Positions 8,584 through 16,450 of a stretch of DNA of 39,162 nucleotides are shown here, piece after piece. Under the pieces are notes generated by a model that saw only the letters and a program-made list of their open reading frames with translations, was not told where the DNA came from and searched no databases. The DNA comes from Alkalimonas amylolytica (GTDB lineage: Bacteria > Pseudomonadota > Gammaproteobacteria > Enterobacterales > Alteromonadaceae): the NCBI RefSeq assembly GCF_900107845.1, contig NZ_FNRM01000015.1, positions 1-39,162 of the forward strand, written 5' to 3'. The position numbers and the translations under genes are program-made. Each line of letters starts with the position of its first letter. Positions within the stretch are counted from its first letter, which is position 1.

Positions 8584-9060
8584 TTATTTTTTAGCGCGAT
8601 AACGTGCTTCTGAATGATGGGAGCCGAACTGGGTTCTTTGAAGCTTTCCTTGATAAGCCATATTTTGTAAGCGCTGTCTTACTGCCTTTCGAAACAGACG
8701 GATGCTCTCTGGATCATAGTTGTGCCATCCTGACTGCTCTAATATGAAGTAAAAAAACTCTGAAACTGAAGCATCCTGGTCAACAGGCAATAGACCAAGA
8801 TACTTATATATTAGCTTGGTCACTAAACCATAAGCTAAATTGGTTCTTTTCGTGTTTTTTCGTAATGGGGGGATGTCTACAGCTGAAATAGGAACTTCAT
8901 GTATCTCAATTACTTTAGCCAAAGAGTTAATACAATCCCGCAAGACTTCACGTTTTACGGTTAACTCAGCAATTGAATCCTCAACTGCAGTAAGCTGCTG
9001 ACACTGTTTCTGGTATTTATCAATCAGCCATTTTAATGATGAAGGTGTTCGAATCGTCAT
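8584..9060 (-). CDS. Unknown 158-aa coiled-coil protein next to the right end
   Basis: I do not recognise this protein. Residues about 8-50 form a likely coiled coil (repeated Leu/Ile with Glu, Lys and Gln). Residues about 60-158 are basic and helical, with an RKAVRQRLQNMAYQGKL segment that could bind DNA, and the C-terminus is very basic. No signal peptide or membrane segment is seen. The ATG at 9060 lies about 35 bases from the inner edge of the right terminal repeat and reads inward. A small basic protein at a transposon tip is often an accessory factor for end recognition, but that is inference. Confidence 0.55.
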   Translation of the reverse strand: MTIRTPSSLKWLIDKYQKQCQQLTAVEDSIAELTVKREVLRDCINSLAKVIEIHEVPISAVDIPPLRKNTKRTNLAYGLVTKLIYKYLGLLPVDQDASVSEFFYFILEQSGWHNYDPESIRLFRKAVRQRLQNMAYQGKLQRTQFGSHHSEARYRAKK

Positions 9061-9083
9061 AGGAGAGCAGAATACCTGCTCCC

Positions 9084-9191
9084 CTAAAATTTTTCCTGTG
9101 CAACAGCTACATAATAGCGAGTATCCCGCACAAACTCGGCCAAACGCTCATCGGCCTGGATATTGCGATCACTGTTGATTTGAATCTGCAT
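9084..9191 (-). pseudogene. HPF/RaiA-family gene, 5' fragment cut by the transposon
   Basis: Read on the minus strand from ATG 9191, the first 24 codons encode MQIQINSDRNIQADERLAEF followed by VRDT, the typical start of HPF/RaiA-family ribosome hibernation proteins. AAAGGAG lies about 8 bases upstream. After about codon 24 the frame enters the terminal repeat, reads a few foreign residues and stops at TAG 9084-9086. The family is normally about 100 aa or longer, so most of the gene is missing here and should lie left of base 1. The identification rests on the short N-terminus only. Confidence 0.65.
9096..9119 (-). repeat. Right terminal inverted repeat
   Basis: Exact reverse complement of bases 1-24. 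Outside it lies the hpf-like coding sequence; inside it an imperfect hairpin (arms 9065-9070 and 9076-9081) precedes the 158-aa gene. The exact outer boundary cannot be fixed because the left flank is not in the window. A few outer bases could belong to the element or to a target duplication. Confidence 0.85.
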
Positions 9192-9265
9192 AGACAACTC
9201 CTTTGATAGTCGCTTTAACTTGGGAAACTCTATCCATTGACCACCTTGGCGTTGAAATGTTTCCC

Positions 9266-9310
9266 CTACCCCCTATCTGGAGGCGATTTAAGTCACAGGC
9301 AAGGGGGTAG
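9266..9310. other. Inverted repeat between the hpf-like gene and the RNA methyltransferase
   Basis: CTACCCCCT (9266-9274) pairs perfectly with AGGGGGTAG (9302-9310) across a 27-base spacer, in the 193-bp gap between divergent genes. It may be an operator or an upstream hairpin. No T run follows, so it is not a classical terminator. Confidence 0.4.
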
Positions 9311-9384
9311 TGCCGAATTTAATCAGACAGAGCGGCAAAGACTGGTTAAAATAGCGTTATGCTTCCTCGACGATAGCCAAACGC

Positions 9385-10137
9385 ATGATCAGTACCAAGT
9401 GGGCCAAGCTCATTAAATCACTTCAGCTGAAAAAATACCGCAAGGCGGAGCAACAATTTATCGTCGAAGGCGAAAAGGCCGTATTGGAAGTGCTGGCCTC
9501 CGGCTGGCAGGTACCGGCCGTTTTTGCCACCGAGCGCTTTTTGCAGCAGCATGCTGCTGCTATTCAGCCGGCGCAGCTGGTGCAAGTTTGCGGCAGCGAC
9601 GAGTTGGTCAAAGTGGGCACCTTTAACAGCAACGATGCCGCACTGGCTGTTGTTGCCATGCCCCAGTGGCCGGCGTTTCACGCCAAATCAGAGCAATGGA
9701 CCCTGGTGCTGGATAACATCAACGATCCGGGCAACCTCGGTACCATTATCCGCATCGCCGACTGGTATGGCATTCGTCACATCCTTTGTTCACCCGATAC
9801 CGCGGATTGCTACAATCCTAAAGTGATAGCCGCTGCCAAAGGTTCCTTTTTACGGGTTCAATTGCATTATCTTCCGCTGGCAGAACAACTGACCAATAGC
9901 AAACTACCAGTATATGGTGCTTATCTGGGTGGTGAGAATGTGCATCAACTGCAGCTTAGCCGACACGGTGGCTTTATCGTGCTTGGCAACGAAGCCAATG
10001 GTATCAGTGCGGAGCTCAGCCAGTGCATCAGCCGCAAAATCACCATCCCGGCTTATGGCGATGCCGAATCTCTGAATGTCGGCATTGCTGCCGCGATAAT
10101 TTGCGACAACCTGAAGCGCCTGACAGCCAGTCGCTGA
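9385..10137 (+). CDS. TrmH/SpoU-family RNA methyltransferase
   Basis: This 250-aa enzyme is predicted to 2'-O-methylate rRNA or tRNA with S-adenosylmethionine in the cytoplasm. Residues 1-95 form the substrate-binding N-domain (FIVEGEKAVLE). Residues about 105-245 are the SPOUT knot with all three motifs: DNINDPGNLGTIIR (110-123), IVLGNEANGIS (198-208) and IPAYGDAESLNVGIAAAII (221-239). The Asn/Arg of motif 1, Glu of motif 2 and Ser/Leu/Asn of motif 3 are present. The exact target base cannot be read from the sequence; the N-domain is closer to RlmB/TsnR-type 23S enzymes than to TrmH. It lies 41 bp before cysM on the same strand and may be cotranscribed with it. Confidence 0.88.
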   Translation: MISTKWAKLIKSLQLKKYRKAEQQFIVEGEKAVLEVLASGWQVPAVFATERFLQQHAAAIQPAQLVQVCGSDELVKVGTFNSNDAALAVVAMPQWPAFHAKSEQWTLVLDNINDPGNLGTIIRIADWYGIRHILCSPDTADCYNPKVIAAAKGSFLRVQLHYLPLAEQLTNSKLPVYGAYLGGENVHQLQLSRHGGFIVLGNEANGISAELSQCISRKITIPAYGDAESLNVGIAAAIICDNLKRLTASR

Positions 10138-10178
10138 TTCGGGTATACTGGCAACAAAGTCACTGATGGGTTATCAGC

Positions 10179-11060
10179 ATGTTCCTTACCATTGAATCCT
10201 ATGTCGGCCAAACCCCACTGGTGCGATTGCAGCGTTTAGCTAGCCATACCAACAGCACAGTGCTGGTAAAACTGGAGGGCAACAATCCGGCGGGTTCGGT
10301 CAAAGACCGGCCAGCGCTGAATATGATTGTGCAGGCTGAAGCCAGTGGCCGTATCAAGCCCGGTGATTGCATCATCGAAGCGACCAGCGGCAACACCGGC
10401 ATTGCGCTGGCGATGGCCGCAGCCATTAAAGGCTACCGCATGACACTTATCATGCCGGCCAATGCCACCGAAGAGCGCAAAGCCGGTATGCGCGCCTATG
10501 GTGCCGAGCTGATAGAAGTCACCAAAGAACAAGGCATGGAAGGTGCCCGTGATTTGGCGCTGCAAATGCAGGCCGAAGGCAAAGGCATTGTGCTGGATCA
10601 GTTCAACAACCTGGATAACCCGGCGGCACATTATGCTGGCACCGGGCCGGAGATCTGGCAGCAAAGCCAGGGTAAAATCACCCATTTCGTCTCCAGCATG
10701 GGCACCACCGGCACCATTATGGGGGTATCACGCTACTTAAAAGAACAAAACCCGGCCATTGAAATTGTTGGCCTGCAGCCCTCGGAAGGCAGCCAGATCC
10801 CCGGCATTCGTCGCTGGCCAGAAGCCTATTTGCCGGGCATTTTCGATAAAAGCCGGGTCGATCGGGTGATGGATATCAACCAGCAGGATGCACTCACGGC
10901 CATGCGCCGGCTCGCCCGCGAGGAAGGCATCTTTGCCGGCGTCAGCTCCGGCGGTGCGGTGCATGCTGCCCTGCAACTGGCCGAGCAGCTGGATCATGCC
11001 GTGATAGTCGCTATTATTTGCGATCGTGGCGATCGTTACTTATCCTCCGGTATTTACTAG
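10179..11060 (+). CDS. cysM: Cysteine synthase B
   Basis: This 293-aa PLP enzyme makes cysteine from O-acetylserine with sulfide or thiosulfate in the cytoplasm. Lys42 in GSVKDRPA is the PLP lysine. SGNTG (70-74) and the GTTGT loop after SSMG hold the substrate and PLP phosphate. The GIRRWPEAYLPGIFD segment and the length favour CysM over CysK, which is longer and has a different C-terminus. The start at ATG 10179 matches the usual N-terminus; the ribosome site is weak. A 7-bp hairpin (11063-11069 with 11085-11091) follows the stop, in the short space before the convergent chemoreceptor gene, and may act as a weak terminator for both. Confidence 0.92.
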   Translation: MFLTIESYVGQTPLVRLQRLASHTNSTVLVKLEGNNPAGSVKDRPALNMIVQAEASGRIKPGDCIIEATSGNTGIALAMAAAIKGYRMTLIMPANATEERKAGMRAYGAELIEVTKEQGMEGARDLALQMQAEGKGIVLDQFNNLDNPAAHYAGTGPEIWQQSQGKITHFVSSMGTTGTIMGVSRYLKEQNPAIEIVGLQPSEGSQIPGIRRWPEAYLPGIFDKSRVDRVMDINQQDALTAMRRLAREEGIFAGVSSGGAVHAALQLAEQLDHAVIVAIICDRGDRYLSSGIY

Positions 11061-11098
11061 CAGCCATCCCGAAGCAAGGTTTCAGGATGGCAAACTGC

Positions 11099-13222
11099 TT
11101 AATACTTAAAGCGACTGACCTGAGCATCAATATCCTGCGCAATCACCGCAATCAGCTGGCTTTGCTCAGCCGCATCGGTTGCGGCCTGACTTAAGCTGGC
11201 GACAGCCGTGCTGATTTCTACTACATTTTTGCTGATATCTTCACTCACCACGCTTTGTTCTTCCGCCGCACTGGCAATCTGAGTAGCCGCATCGCTGATA
11301 CGGTGGGTGGCCTCTATGGCCAGCTTGAGCTTTTGCTGGGCTTCATCGGCATGCTGGCGGGTCTGCTCCGTCATTTGCTGATTTTGCTGCATAGCCTCAA
11401 CCACAGCCTGGGTTTTACCGCTGAGCTCACCAATCAGGCTTTGAATTTCACCGGTCGACTGCTGTGTTCTGGATGCTAAGCTTCGAACTTCATCGGCCAC
11501 CACGGCAAATCCTCGCCCCTGCTCACCGGCACGCGCCGCTTCAATGGCCGCATTCAGCGCCAGCAAGTTGGTTTGCTCGGAAATATTGCGGATCACTTCT
11601 ACAATGCTGTTGATGCTGGTACTGGCTTGCTCCAGTTGACTCATCATGGCCCCCGCCTGCTGCATGCTGTCGGCCAGCTCACCGATCACCCTTGCTGTAC
11701 CAACCACCGCCTGATCACCTTGTTGTACAGAACTTGCAGCCTGCTGCGCCGACTCGGCCGTTAAGGATGCCTGTGATGCTACTTCCGATGCCGTGCTCGA
11801 CATCTCGGTAACAGCCGTTGCCACCTGCTCAATTGAGCGTTGCTGCTGAGCTACCTGCTGATGGGTACGCTGTGAAATATCGGCGCTGGCTGTCGAAGAT
11901 CCCTGCAGCTGCTGCACCAGCTGAGCAGTATCACGCACTATTTGATGGGTTTTTTGCAAAAACAGATCCAAAGCCTTGGCCAAATGACCAATTTCATCAT
12001 GCCGCTTTAAACCAATGCGCTGGGTTAAATCACCATCCGACTGCGCCAGGTTATCAACCATTGCCGTCAATTGCTGCAAAGGTTTTGCCAGACGACCAGC
12101 CACCACATAGAGCACCCCGGCACCGGCCAGAGCCACCGCAATACCCAGCAACACCTGCCAGAATAAGCTCTGGTTAAATCGGCTGCTTAACGTATCGTTC
12201 AGTTGCACCATGTCAGCCAAAGCAATCGACGTAGGCACCCGGTATTCCAGTAGCCAGGGCGTTTCAAAGGTACTCAGCGCAATAGGAACAGTCACGACAA
12301 AATCGTCGTTCTGCTGGCGGAAGCTGGCAGTGCTGGCTCGAACCAAGGGTTGCAACTGCTGCCATTCATGGCTGGCTAAAGGCTCACCCACCCCTTGCTG
12401 GCTTTGGGTGCTGCCGACCAAAAAGCCGCGGTAGGAAATAATACGTAAGTCCCCTTCGCCCTGATAGAGTTCACGGTCCAACTCGGCCAGCAATTGCCGC
12501 AAAAAGGCCATCGAAATATCCACGCCCCCCATACCAACAAAACGGTTATTCATCAGCACCGGATGAACAATGGAGGTCATCAGAGTGGGAACCCCCTGAA
12601 TATCCCAAACGGCAGGATCTATCACGCAGGAACCCCGCCGGTCCCGTGAACACAGATACCATTCATTCAGGCGCATGCCTTGTGCATCCCGCGTTTCACT
12701 GTACAAATCCGTGGTGGTCACCGGCCGGAGATCTAATTGGTTGCGTTGATCACGGGTCCAGTAAGGCCCAAACTGACCATCATCGGTTGAGTGACGGCCT
12801 TCCCCGCGAAACTCCGTATCACGTCCATCCACCGCATTCGGCTCCCAAACAATGTAAGCACCCACTGCTTGTCGATTATTTAACATCGCCGTGTGCACCA
12901 ACTCACTGATATGTTCTCTGCTCAGCTGCTCCATTGCACCGGAGCCAATCAACGACTGCATGGTATCGGCCAACCCCTGCGCCACCCCAAGCGACTGCAT
13001 GATCACTTGCTCAATTTCATCTGCCCTCACCTGCAACTGATTACTCAGGGATCGCTCAACTTCCTGCTGAAATAACGCTGTACTGCTGCTGCGATTAAAC
13101 TGAAACAACTGATGCGACAACAACACACCCAACCCAATACTGGCGGCAACCGCCAGAATCAAACAGCTACCCGCTATCACGGATATCTGGCTACGCATGG
13201 TTTTAAAGGCAAAAGCCGACAT
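11099..13222 (-). CDS. Methyl-accepting chemotaxis protein with dCache-like sensor
   Basis: This is an inner-membrane chemoreceptor signalling to CheA/CheW. ATG 13222 gives 707 aa and has TTGGAAA upstream; an in-frame TTG at 13252 is less likely. A transmembrane helix lies near residues 13-38. A periplasmic domain of about 310 residues contains [15 protein letters not shown] and [13 protein letters not shown], as in double-Cache sensors. A second transmembrane helix near 355-375 is followed by HAMP ([20 protein letters not shown]). The signalling tip is [20 protein letters not shown] and [13 protein letters not shown]. The protein ends RFKY with no CheR-binding pentapeptide. It is divergent from the porin and near a BCCT transporter, so a quaternary amine or related ligand is possible. 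The ligand is not shown by the sequence. Confidence 0.92.
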   Translation of the reverse strand: MSAFAFKTMRSQISVIAGSCLILAVAASIGLGVLLSHQLFQFNRSSSTALFQQEVERSLSNQLQVRADEIEQVIMQSLGVAQGLADTMQSLIGSGAMEQLSREHISELVHTAMLNNRQAVGAYIVWEPNAVDGRDTEFRGEGRHSTDDGQFGPYWTRDQRNQLDLRPVTTTDLYSETRDAQGMRLNEWYLCSRDRRGSCVIDPAVWDIQGVPTLMTSIVHPVLMNNRFVGMGGVDISMAFLRQLLAELDRELYQGEGDLRIISYRGFLVGSTQSQQGVGEPLASHEWQQLQPLVRASTASFRQQNDDFVVTVPIALSTFETPWLLEYRVPTSIALADMVQLNDTLSSRFNQSLFWQVLLGIAVALAGAGVLYVVAGRLAKPLQQLTAMVDNLAQSDGDLTQRIGLKRHDEIGHLAKALDLFLQKTHQIVRDTAQLVQQLQGSSTASADISQRTHQQVAQQQRSIEQVATAVTEMSSTASEVASQASLTAESAQQAASSVQQGDQAVVGTARVIGELADSMQQAGAMMSQLEQASTSINSIVEVIRNISEQTNLLALNAAIEAARAGEQGRGFAVVADEVRSLASRTQQSTGEIQSLIGELSGKTQAVVEAMQQNQQMTEQTRQHADEAQQKLKLAIEATHRISDAATQIASAAEEQSVVSEDISKNVVEISTAVASLSQAATDAAEQSQLIAVIAQDIDAQVSRFKY

Positions 13223-13277
13223 GACGATTTTCCAAGTTAATGTAAACAACAAAGGCCTTGTTAATTATGCGGCAAAT

Positions 13278-13306
13278 TTGGGTTCCCGCCAGATTTAAGC
13301 TATGAT
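13278..13306 (+). promoter_or_regulatory. Putative sigma-70 promoter of the porin
   Basis: TTGGGT (13278-13283), a 17-base spacer and TATGAT (13301-13306). The start point would lie about 30 bases before the porin ATG, and AGG sits in the leader. A dyad-like TTTAGATCAAA lies downstream of the -10 element. Confidence 0.5.
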
Positions 13307-13345
13307 CTTTTTACAAATCTTTATTTAGATCAAACAGGTAATCCC

Positions 13346-14659
13346 ATGCACTGCAAAAGTCGCTTGGCGCTTTGTCTCGCCTTGACATTTACTCCTCTCA
13401 CGCTGCAGGCTTCCGAGCTGGATGAACTGCGCCAGCAACTGGAGCGGTTAAAACAGCAACTGAACCTGCTGGAGCAAAAAATTGAGCTGCAGGAGCAACA
13501 GCTGACCGTCCAGCAACAAAGCATTGAAAGTGTAGAACAAAGCAGTACCGAAGTAGCCTCTACCCTGGCCAGTCTGGAGCCTGCCACAGCAAGCAGCGAT
13601 GGCATCTCGCTGGGCGGTTCCATCCGCACCAATTACAGCCATACCTCCTACAGCGATGGCAATAAAAACCGCGGCGGCGACTTTGCCTTTGATATTTTCC
13701 GCCTTAATTTACACGGCAGCATTGGCGATGTGTTGCTGAATGCTGAAATTCGCTTTTTCGATTACATGACGGCAGTGAAATACGCTTATGTTGGCTATCA
13801 ACTGAACGAAGATTGGCAAGTCCAGGCCGGCATTACTCAGGTCCCCTTTGGCAACTGGCCTTATAACTCGCACAATTACTTTTTCAGTACCAACTACTAC
13901 ATCGGGCTGGAAGATGATCACGATTTAGGCATCCTGTTTAAACGCCGCGTCAAAGACAACTGGCAGCTGGATCTGGCCTTTTTCAAAAATGATGAACTGG
14001 GCGGGGTCGATGGCTATGTCAGCAGCCGGGCCGATCGCTATTCGTACGATGTAGTCGGTTTCCGTTTACCTGGCGATGGCATTTATGATGACCCGACCCA
14101 GCCGCTGGGGGAATACAACACCCTGTCCGGCCGTTTTGCCTATCATTTTGATCACCGTGAAGGCTTTACCACCGAAATAGGTGTGTCCGCCCTGCATGGC
14201 GGTTTGCACGATGGCTTAAGCCGGGCCGGCAATTACAACGCCTGGGCACTGCACCTGAACAGCCATTTTGATCGCTGGAATCTGCAGTTGCAACATGGTG
14301 AGTATCGCTACCATGTCGATGGTATGGACCGGATGGCGGTAGGTAGTTACGCTTTCTTTGACAGCATTGCCGCCAAAGCCAAAACCAGTACCCTCAACCT
14401 GGCTTACAGCCTGCCCATCGAATGGGGGCCGGTGACCTGGATGCAGTTTTACAACAATTACGGCCTGGTGTACGACAAATCGGATAATACCGCCGACACC
14501 TGGATGAATGTCACTGGCTTCTCGGTGGCGGCTGGTGGTTTTTTTACTTACTTTGATCTGGTGCATGCCCGCAACCAGCCCTTTGTTGGCGGCTCCGCCT
14601 CCGGTGACAGCAACGACACCGAGCGGCGCTTTAACATCAATATTGGCTATTATTTCTAG
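13346..14659 (+). CDS. Outer-membrane porin with N-terminal coiled coil
   Basis: This 437-aa outer-membrane protein has a signal peptide (residues 1-22, cleaved after LQA), a coiled coil rich in Leu, Gln and Glu at about 24-75, then a beta barrel of alternating aromatic strands (GSIRTNYSH, FRLNLHG, VQAGITQVPFG) ending in YYF. A terminal Phe is the usual barrel signal. The layout fits OprP/DcaP-type porins, in which the coiled coil helps trimerise. It is followed after a terminator by a BCCT transporter and is divergent from a chemoreceptor, so it may feed compatible solutes or carnitine/choline-like compounds. The substrate is inferred from context only. Confidence 0.85.
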   Translation: MHCKSRLALCLALTFTPLTLQASELDELRQQLERLKQQLNLLEQKIELQEQQLTVQQQSIESVEQSSTEVASTLASLEPATASSDGISLGGSIRTNYSHTSYSDGNKNRGGDFAFDIFRLNLHGSIGDVLLNAEIRFFDYMTAVKYAYVGYQLNEDWQVQAGITQVPFGNWPYNSHNYFFSTNYYIGLEDDHDLGILFKRRVKDNWQLDLAFFKNDELGGVDGYVSSRADRYSYDVVGFRLPGDGIYDDPTQPLGEYNTLSGRFAYHFDHREGFTTEIGVSALHGGLHDGLSRAGNYNAWALHLNSHFDRWNLQLQHGEYRYHVDGMDRMAVGSYAFFDSIAAKAKTSTLNLAYSLPIEWGPVTWMQFYNNYGLVYDKSDNTADTWMNVTGFSVAAGGFFTYFDLVHARNQPFVGGSASGDSNDTERRFNINIGYYF

Positions 14660-14666
14660 CCTGCCC

Positions 14667-14698
14667 AGCAAAGGCCTGACACAGGCCTTTGCTTTTTA
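14667..14698 (+). terminator. Rho-independent terminator between porin and transporter
   Basis: AGCAAAGGCCTG pairs with CAGGCCTTTGCT over 12 bp around a 3-base loop ACA, and a run of T follows. It begins 7 bases after the porin stop and ends 36 bases before the BCCT start. It should limit read-through, so the transporter may be partly uncoupled. Confidence 0.85.
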
Positions 14699-14733
14699 TA
14701 CCACCACTACAATGAAAACCAGGAGAAGCAGTC

Positions 14734-16371
14734 ATGGCAGATCCAAATGACCCCATGAAGCCAGATGGCGAGGTCAACCCCATTGATACCGACTACCAGA
14801 TAGGTCAAGACAATATCGTCGTGAAGGTCGGCCCCTTTGGCCTGGATATCCACAACCGGGTATTTTTAATCTCTGGTCTCTCCGTCATTGTGTTTGTTCT
14901 CTTGACCATTGTGTTTCACAGCCAGGCCGAACCCTTGTTTGCCAGCATGCGCGGCTGGCTGACTTCCAATCTGGACTGGTTCTTTATCAGCGCTGCCAAT
15001 ATCTTTGTACTGTTGTGTCTGGTGCTGATTGTATCGCCACTTGGCAAAGTGCGGCTGGGTGGTACCGAAGCCACGCCGGACTTTGGTTACCTCGGCTGGT
15101 TTTCCATGCTGTTTGCCGCCGGTATGGGGATCGGTCTGATGTTTTATGGCGTCTCGGAACCCTTATCGCATTTTAGCAGCGCCTATGGCGGCACCAGCTT
15201 TGAAGATGGTGTGCGCACCGATTGGGCACCGCTCGCCGGGGCTGGTGGCGATGCCGCAGCCGCCGAGCGCCTTGGCATGGCGGCCACCATCTACCACTGG
15301 GCCCTGCACCCCTGGGCCATTTATGCGGTGCTGGCGCTTGGTCTCGCCCTATTCTCCTTTAACAAAGGCCTGCCGCTGACCATGCGGTCGGTGTTTTACC
15401 CACTGCTCGGTGAGCGGGTCTGGGGCTGGCCTGGTCATGTCATTGATATTCTTGCAGTCTTTGCTACGTTATTTGGCCTTGCCACCTCACTTGGCCTTGG
15501 CGCATCCCAAGCCAGTGCCGGCCTGAATTACCTGTTTGGCCTGCCGCAGGATACCGCCATGCAGGTGCTGCTGGTGATTGGCATTACGCTGATAGCTTTG
15601 ATTTCGGTGTTGGCAGGCCTGGAAGCCGGTGTGAAACGCCTGTCGGAAATCAATATGACGCTGGCGGCGCTGCTGATGCTGTTTGTGATTATCGTTGGTC
15701 CAACCATCGCTATCCTAACCGGCTTTGTCAGTAACCTGGCCGCTTACCTGCAACATCTGCCGGCACTGGCCAACCCGCTTGGCCGCGAAGATGCCAACTT
15801 CTCCCAGGGCTGGACAGCCTTTTACTGGGCCTGGTGGATATCCTGGTCGCCTTTTGTCGGCATGTTTATCGCGCGGGTATCCCGCGGTCGCTCGGTGCGT
15901 GAGTTCTTAGTGTCTGTCTTGCTGATCCCTTCGCTGGCTTGTGTGCTCTGGATGTCGGTATTTGGTGGCACGGCCATCCGACAAGTGGTCGATCATGGTT
16001 ATGACGCTGCAGCCTCGGCCGATTTACCCTTGCAGCTGTTCAGTATGCTGGACTTTATGCCCTGGGCTCAGGTTACCTCCTTTATTGCCATTATTCTGGT
16101 GGTGGTGTTCTTTATCACCTCATCTGATTCTGGCTCTTTGGTGATCGATACCATCGCCGCCGGCGGCAAAGTCAATGCGCCAACCCCACAGCGGGTATTC
16201 TGGTGTACTTTTGAGGGACTGGTTGCCATAGCGCTGATCCTGGGGGGCGGCCTGGTGGCCTTACAGGCCATGGCGGTATCGACCGGCTTTCCCTTTACCA
16301 TCGTCTTGCTGGTAGCCTGCATCGCCGTAGTGAAGGGGCTGATGTCCGAGCCCAGACCCGGCAAAGTTTAA
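14734..16371 (+). CDS. BCCT-family betaine/carnitine/choline-type transporter
   Basis: This 545-aa inner-membrane protein imports a quaternary amine with Na+ or H+. A hydrophilic N-tail (1-45) is followed by about 12 transmembrane helices. The family signatures are AAGMGIGLMFYGVSEPLSHF and FYWAWWISWSPFVGMFIARV, followed by SRGRSVREF; the Trp-rich box lines the substrate site. A GAGGDAAAAERLGMAATIYHWALHPW segment follows as usual. The C-tail is short (MSEPRPGKV), without the long osmosensing tail of BetP, so osmotic control through it is unlikely. AGGAGAAG precedes ATG 14734. The exact substrate cannot be set from sequence; glycine betaine, choline, carnitine and dimethylsulfoniopropionate are all possible. 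Confidence 0.92.
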   Translation: MADPNDPMKPDGEVNPIDTDYQIGQDNIVVKVGPFGLDIHNRVFLISGLSVIVFVLLTIVFHSQAEPLFASMRGWLTSNLDWFFISAANIFVLLCLVLIVSPLGKVRLGGTEATPDFGYLGWFSMLFAAGMGIGLMFYGVSEPLSHFSSAYGGTSFEDGVRTDWAPLAGAGGDAAAAERLGMAATIYHWALHPWAIYAVLALGLALFSFNKGLPLTMRSVFYPLLGERVWGWPGHVIDILAVFATLFGLATSLGLGASQASAGLNYLFGLPQDTAMQVLLVIGITLIALISVLAGLEAGVKRLSEINMTLAALLMLFVIIVGPTIAILTGFVSNLAAYLQHLPALANPLGREDANFSQGWTAFYWAWWISWSPFVGMFIARVSRGRSVREFLVSVLLIPSLACVLWMSVFGGTAIRQVVDHGYDAAASADLPLQLFSMLDFMPWAQVTSFIAIILVVVFFITSSDSGSLVIDTIAAGGKVNAPTPQRVFWCTFEGLVAIALILGGGLVALQAMAVSTGFPFTIVLLVACIAVVKGLMSEPRPGKV

Positions 16372-16450
16372 CAATCCCACTGGTCATGGCCAGGGGCACC
16401 GACATATCATGGTGCTCCTAACCTGACCACCGAGCCGGGCGCTGCCGACC

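Larger units (their letters stand above)
1..9119. mobile_element. Putative IS1595-type transposon carrying defence-like cargo
   Basis: The segment is bounded by a perfect 24-bp inverted repeat (1-24 and 9096-9119). It contains one transposase (7392-8471) and six other genes. It is clearly AT-rich compared with the DNA to its right. The right end interrupts an HPF/RaiA-type gene, which shows insertion. Small hairpins lie just inside both repeats (34-58 on the left; arms at 9065-9070 and 9076-9081 on the right). IS1595-family elements are known to carry passenger genes. That this transposase acts on these ends is inferred. The left repeat touches base 1, so the true outer end and any target duplication cannot be seen. 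Confidence 0.65.

Noticed and set aside
1-9119. A Gamma-Mobile-Trio island
   Set aside because: I see no tyrosine recombinase-like GmtY or other trio genes. The only mobility gene is an IS1595-type transposase and the ends are inverted repeats.
16390-16430. A hairpin after the BCCT gene as a terminator
   Set aside because: The stem has a mismatch and no T run, so I could not support termination there.
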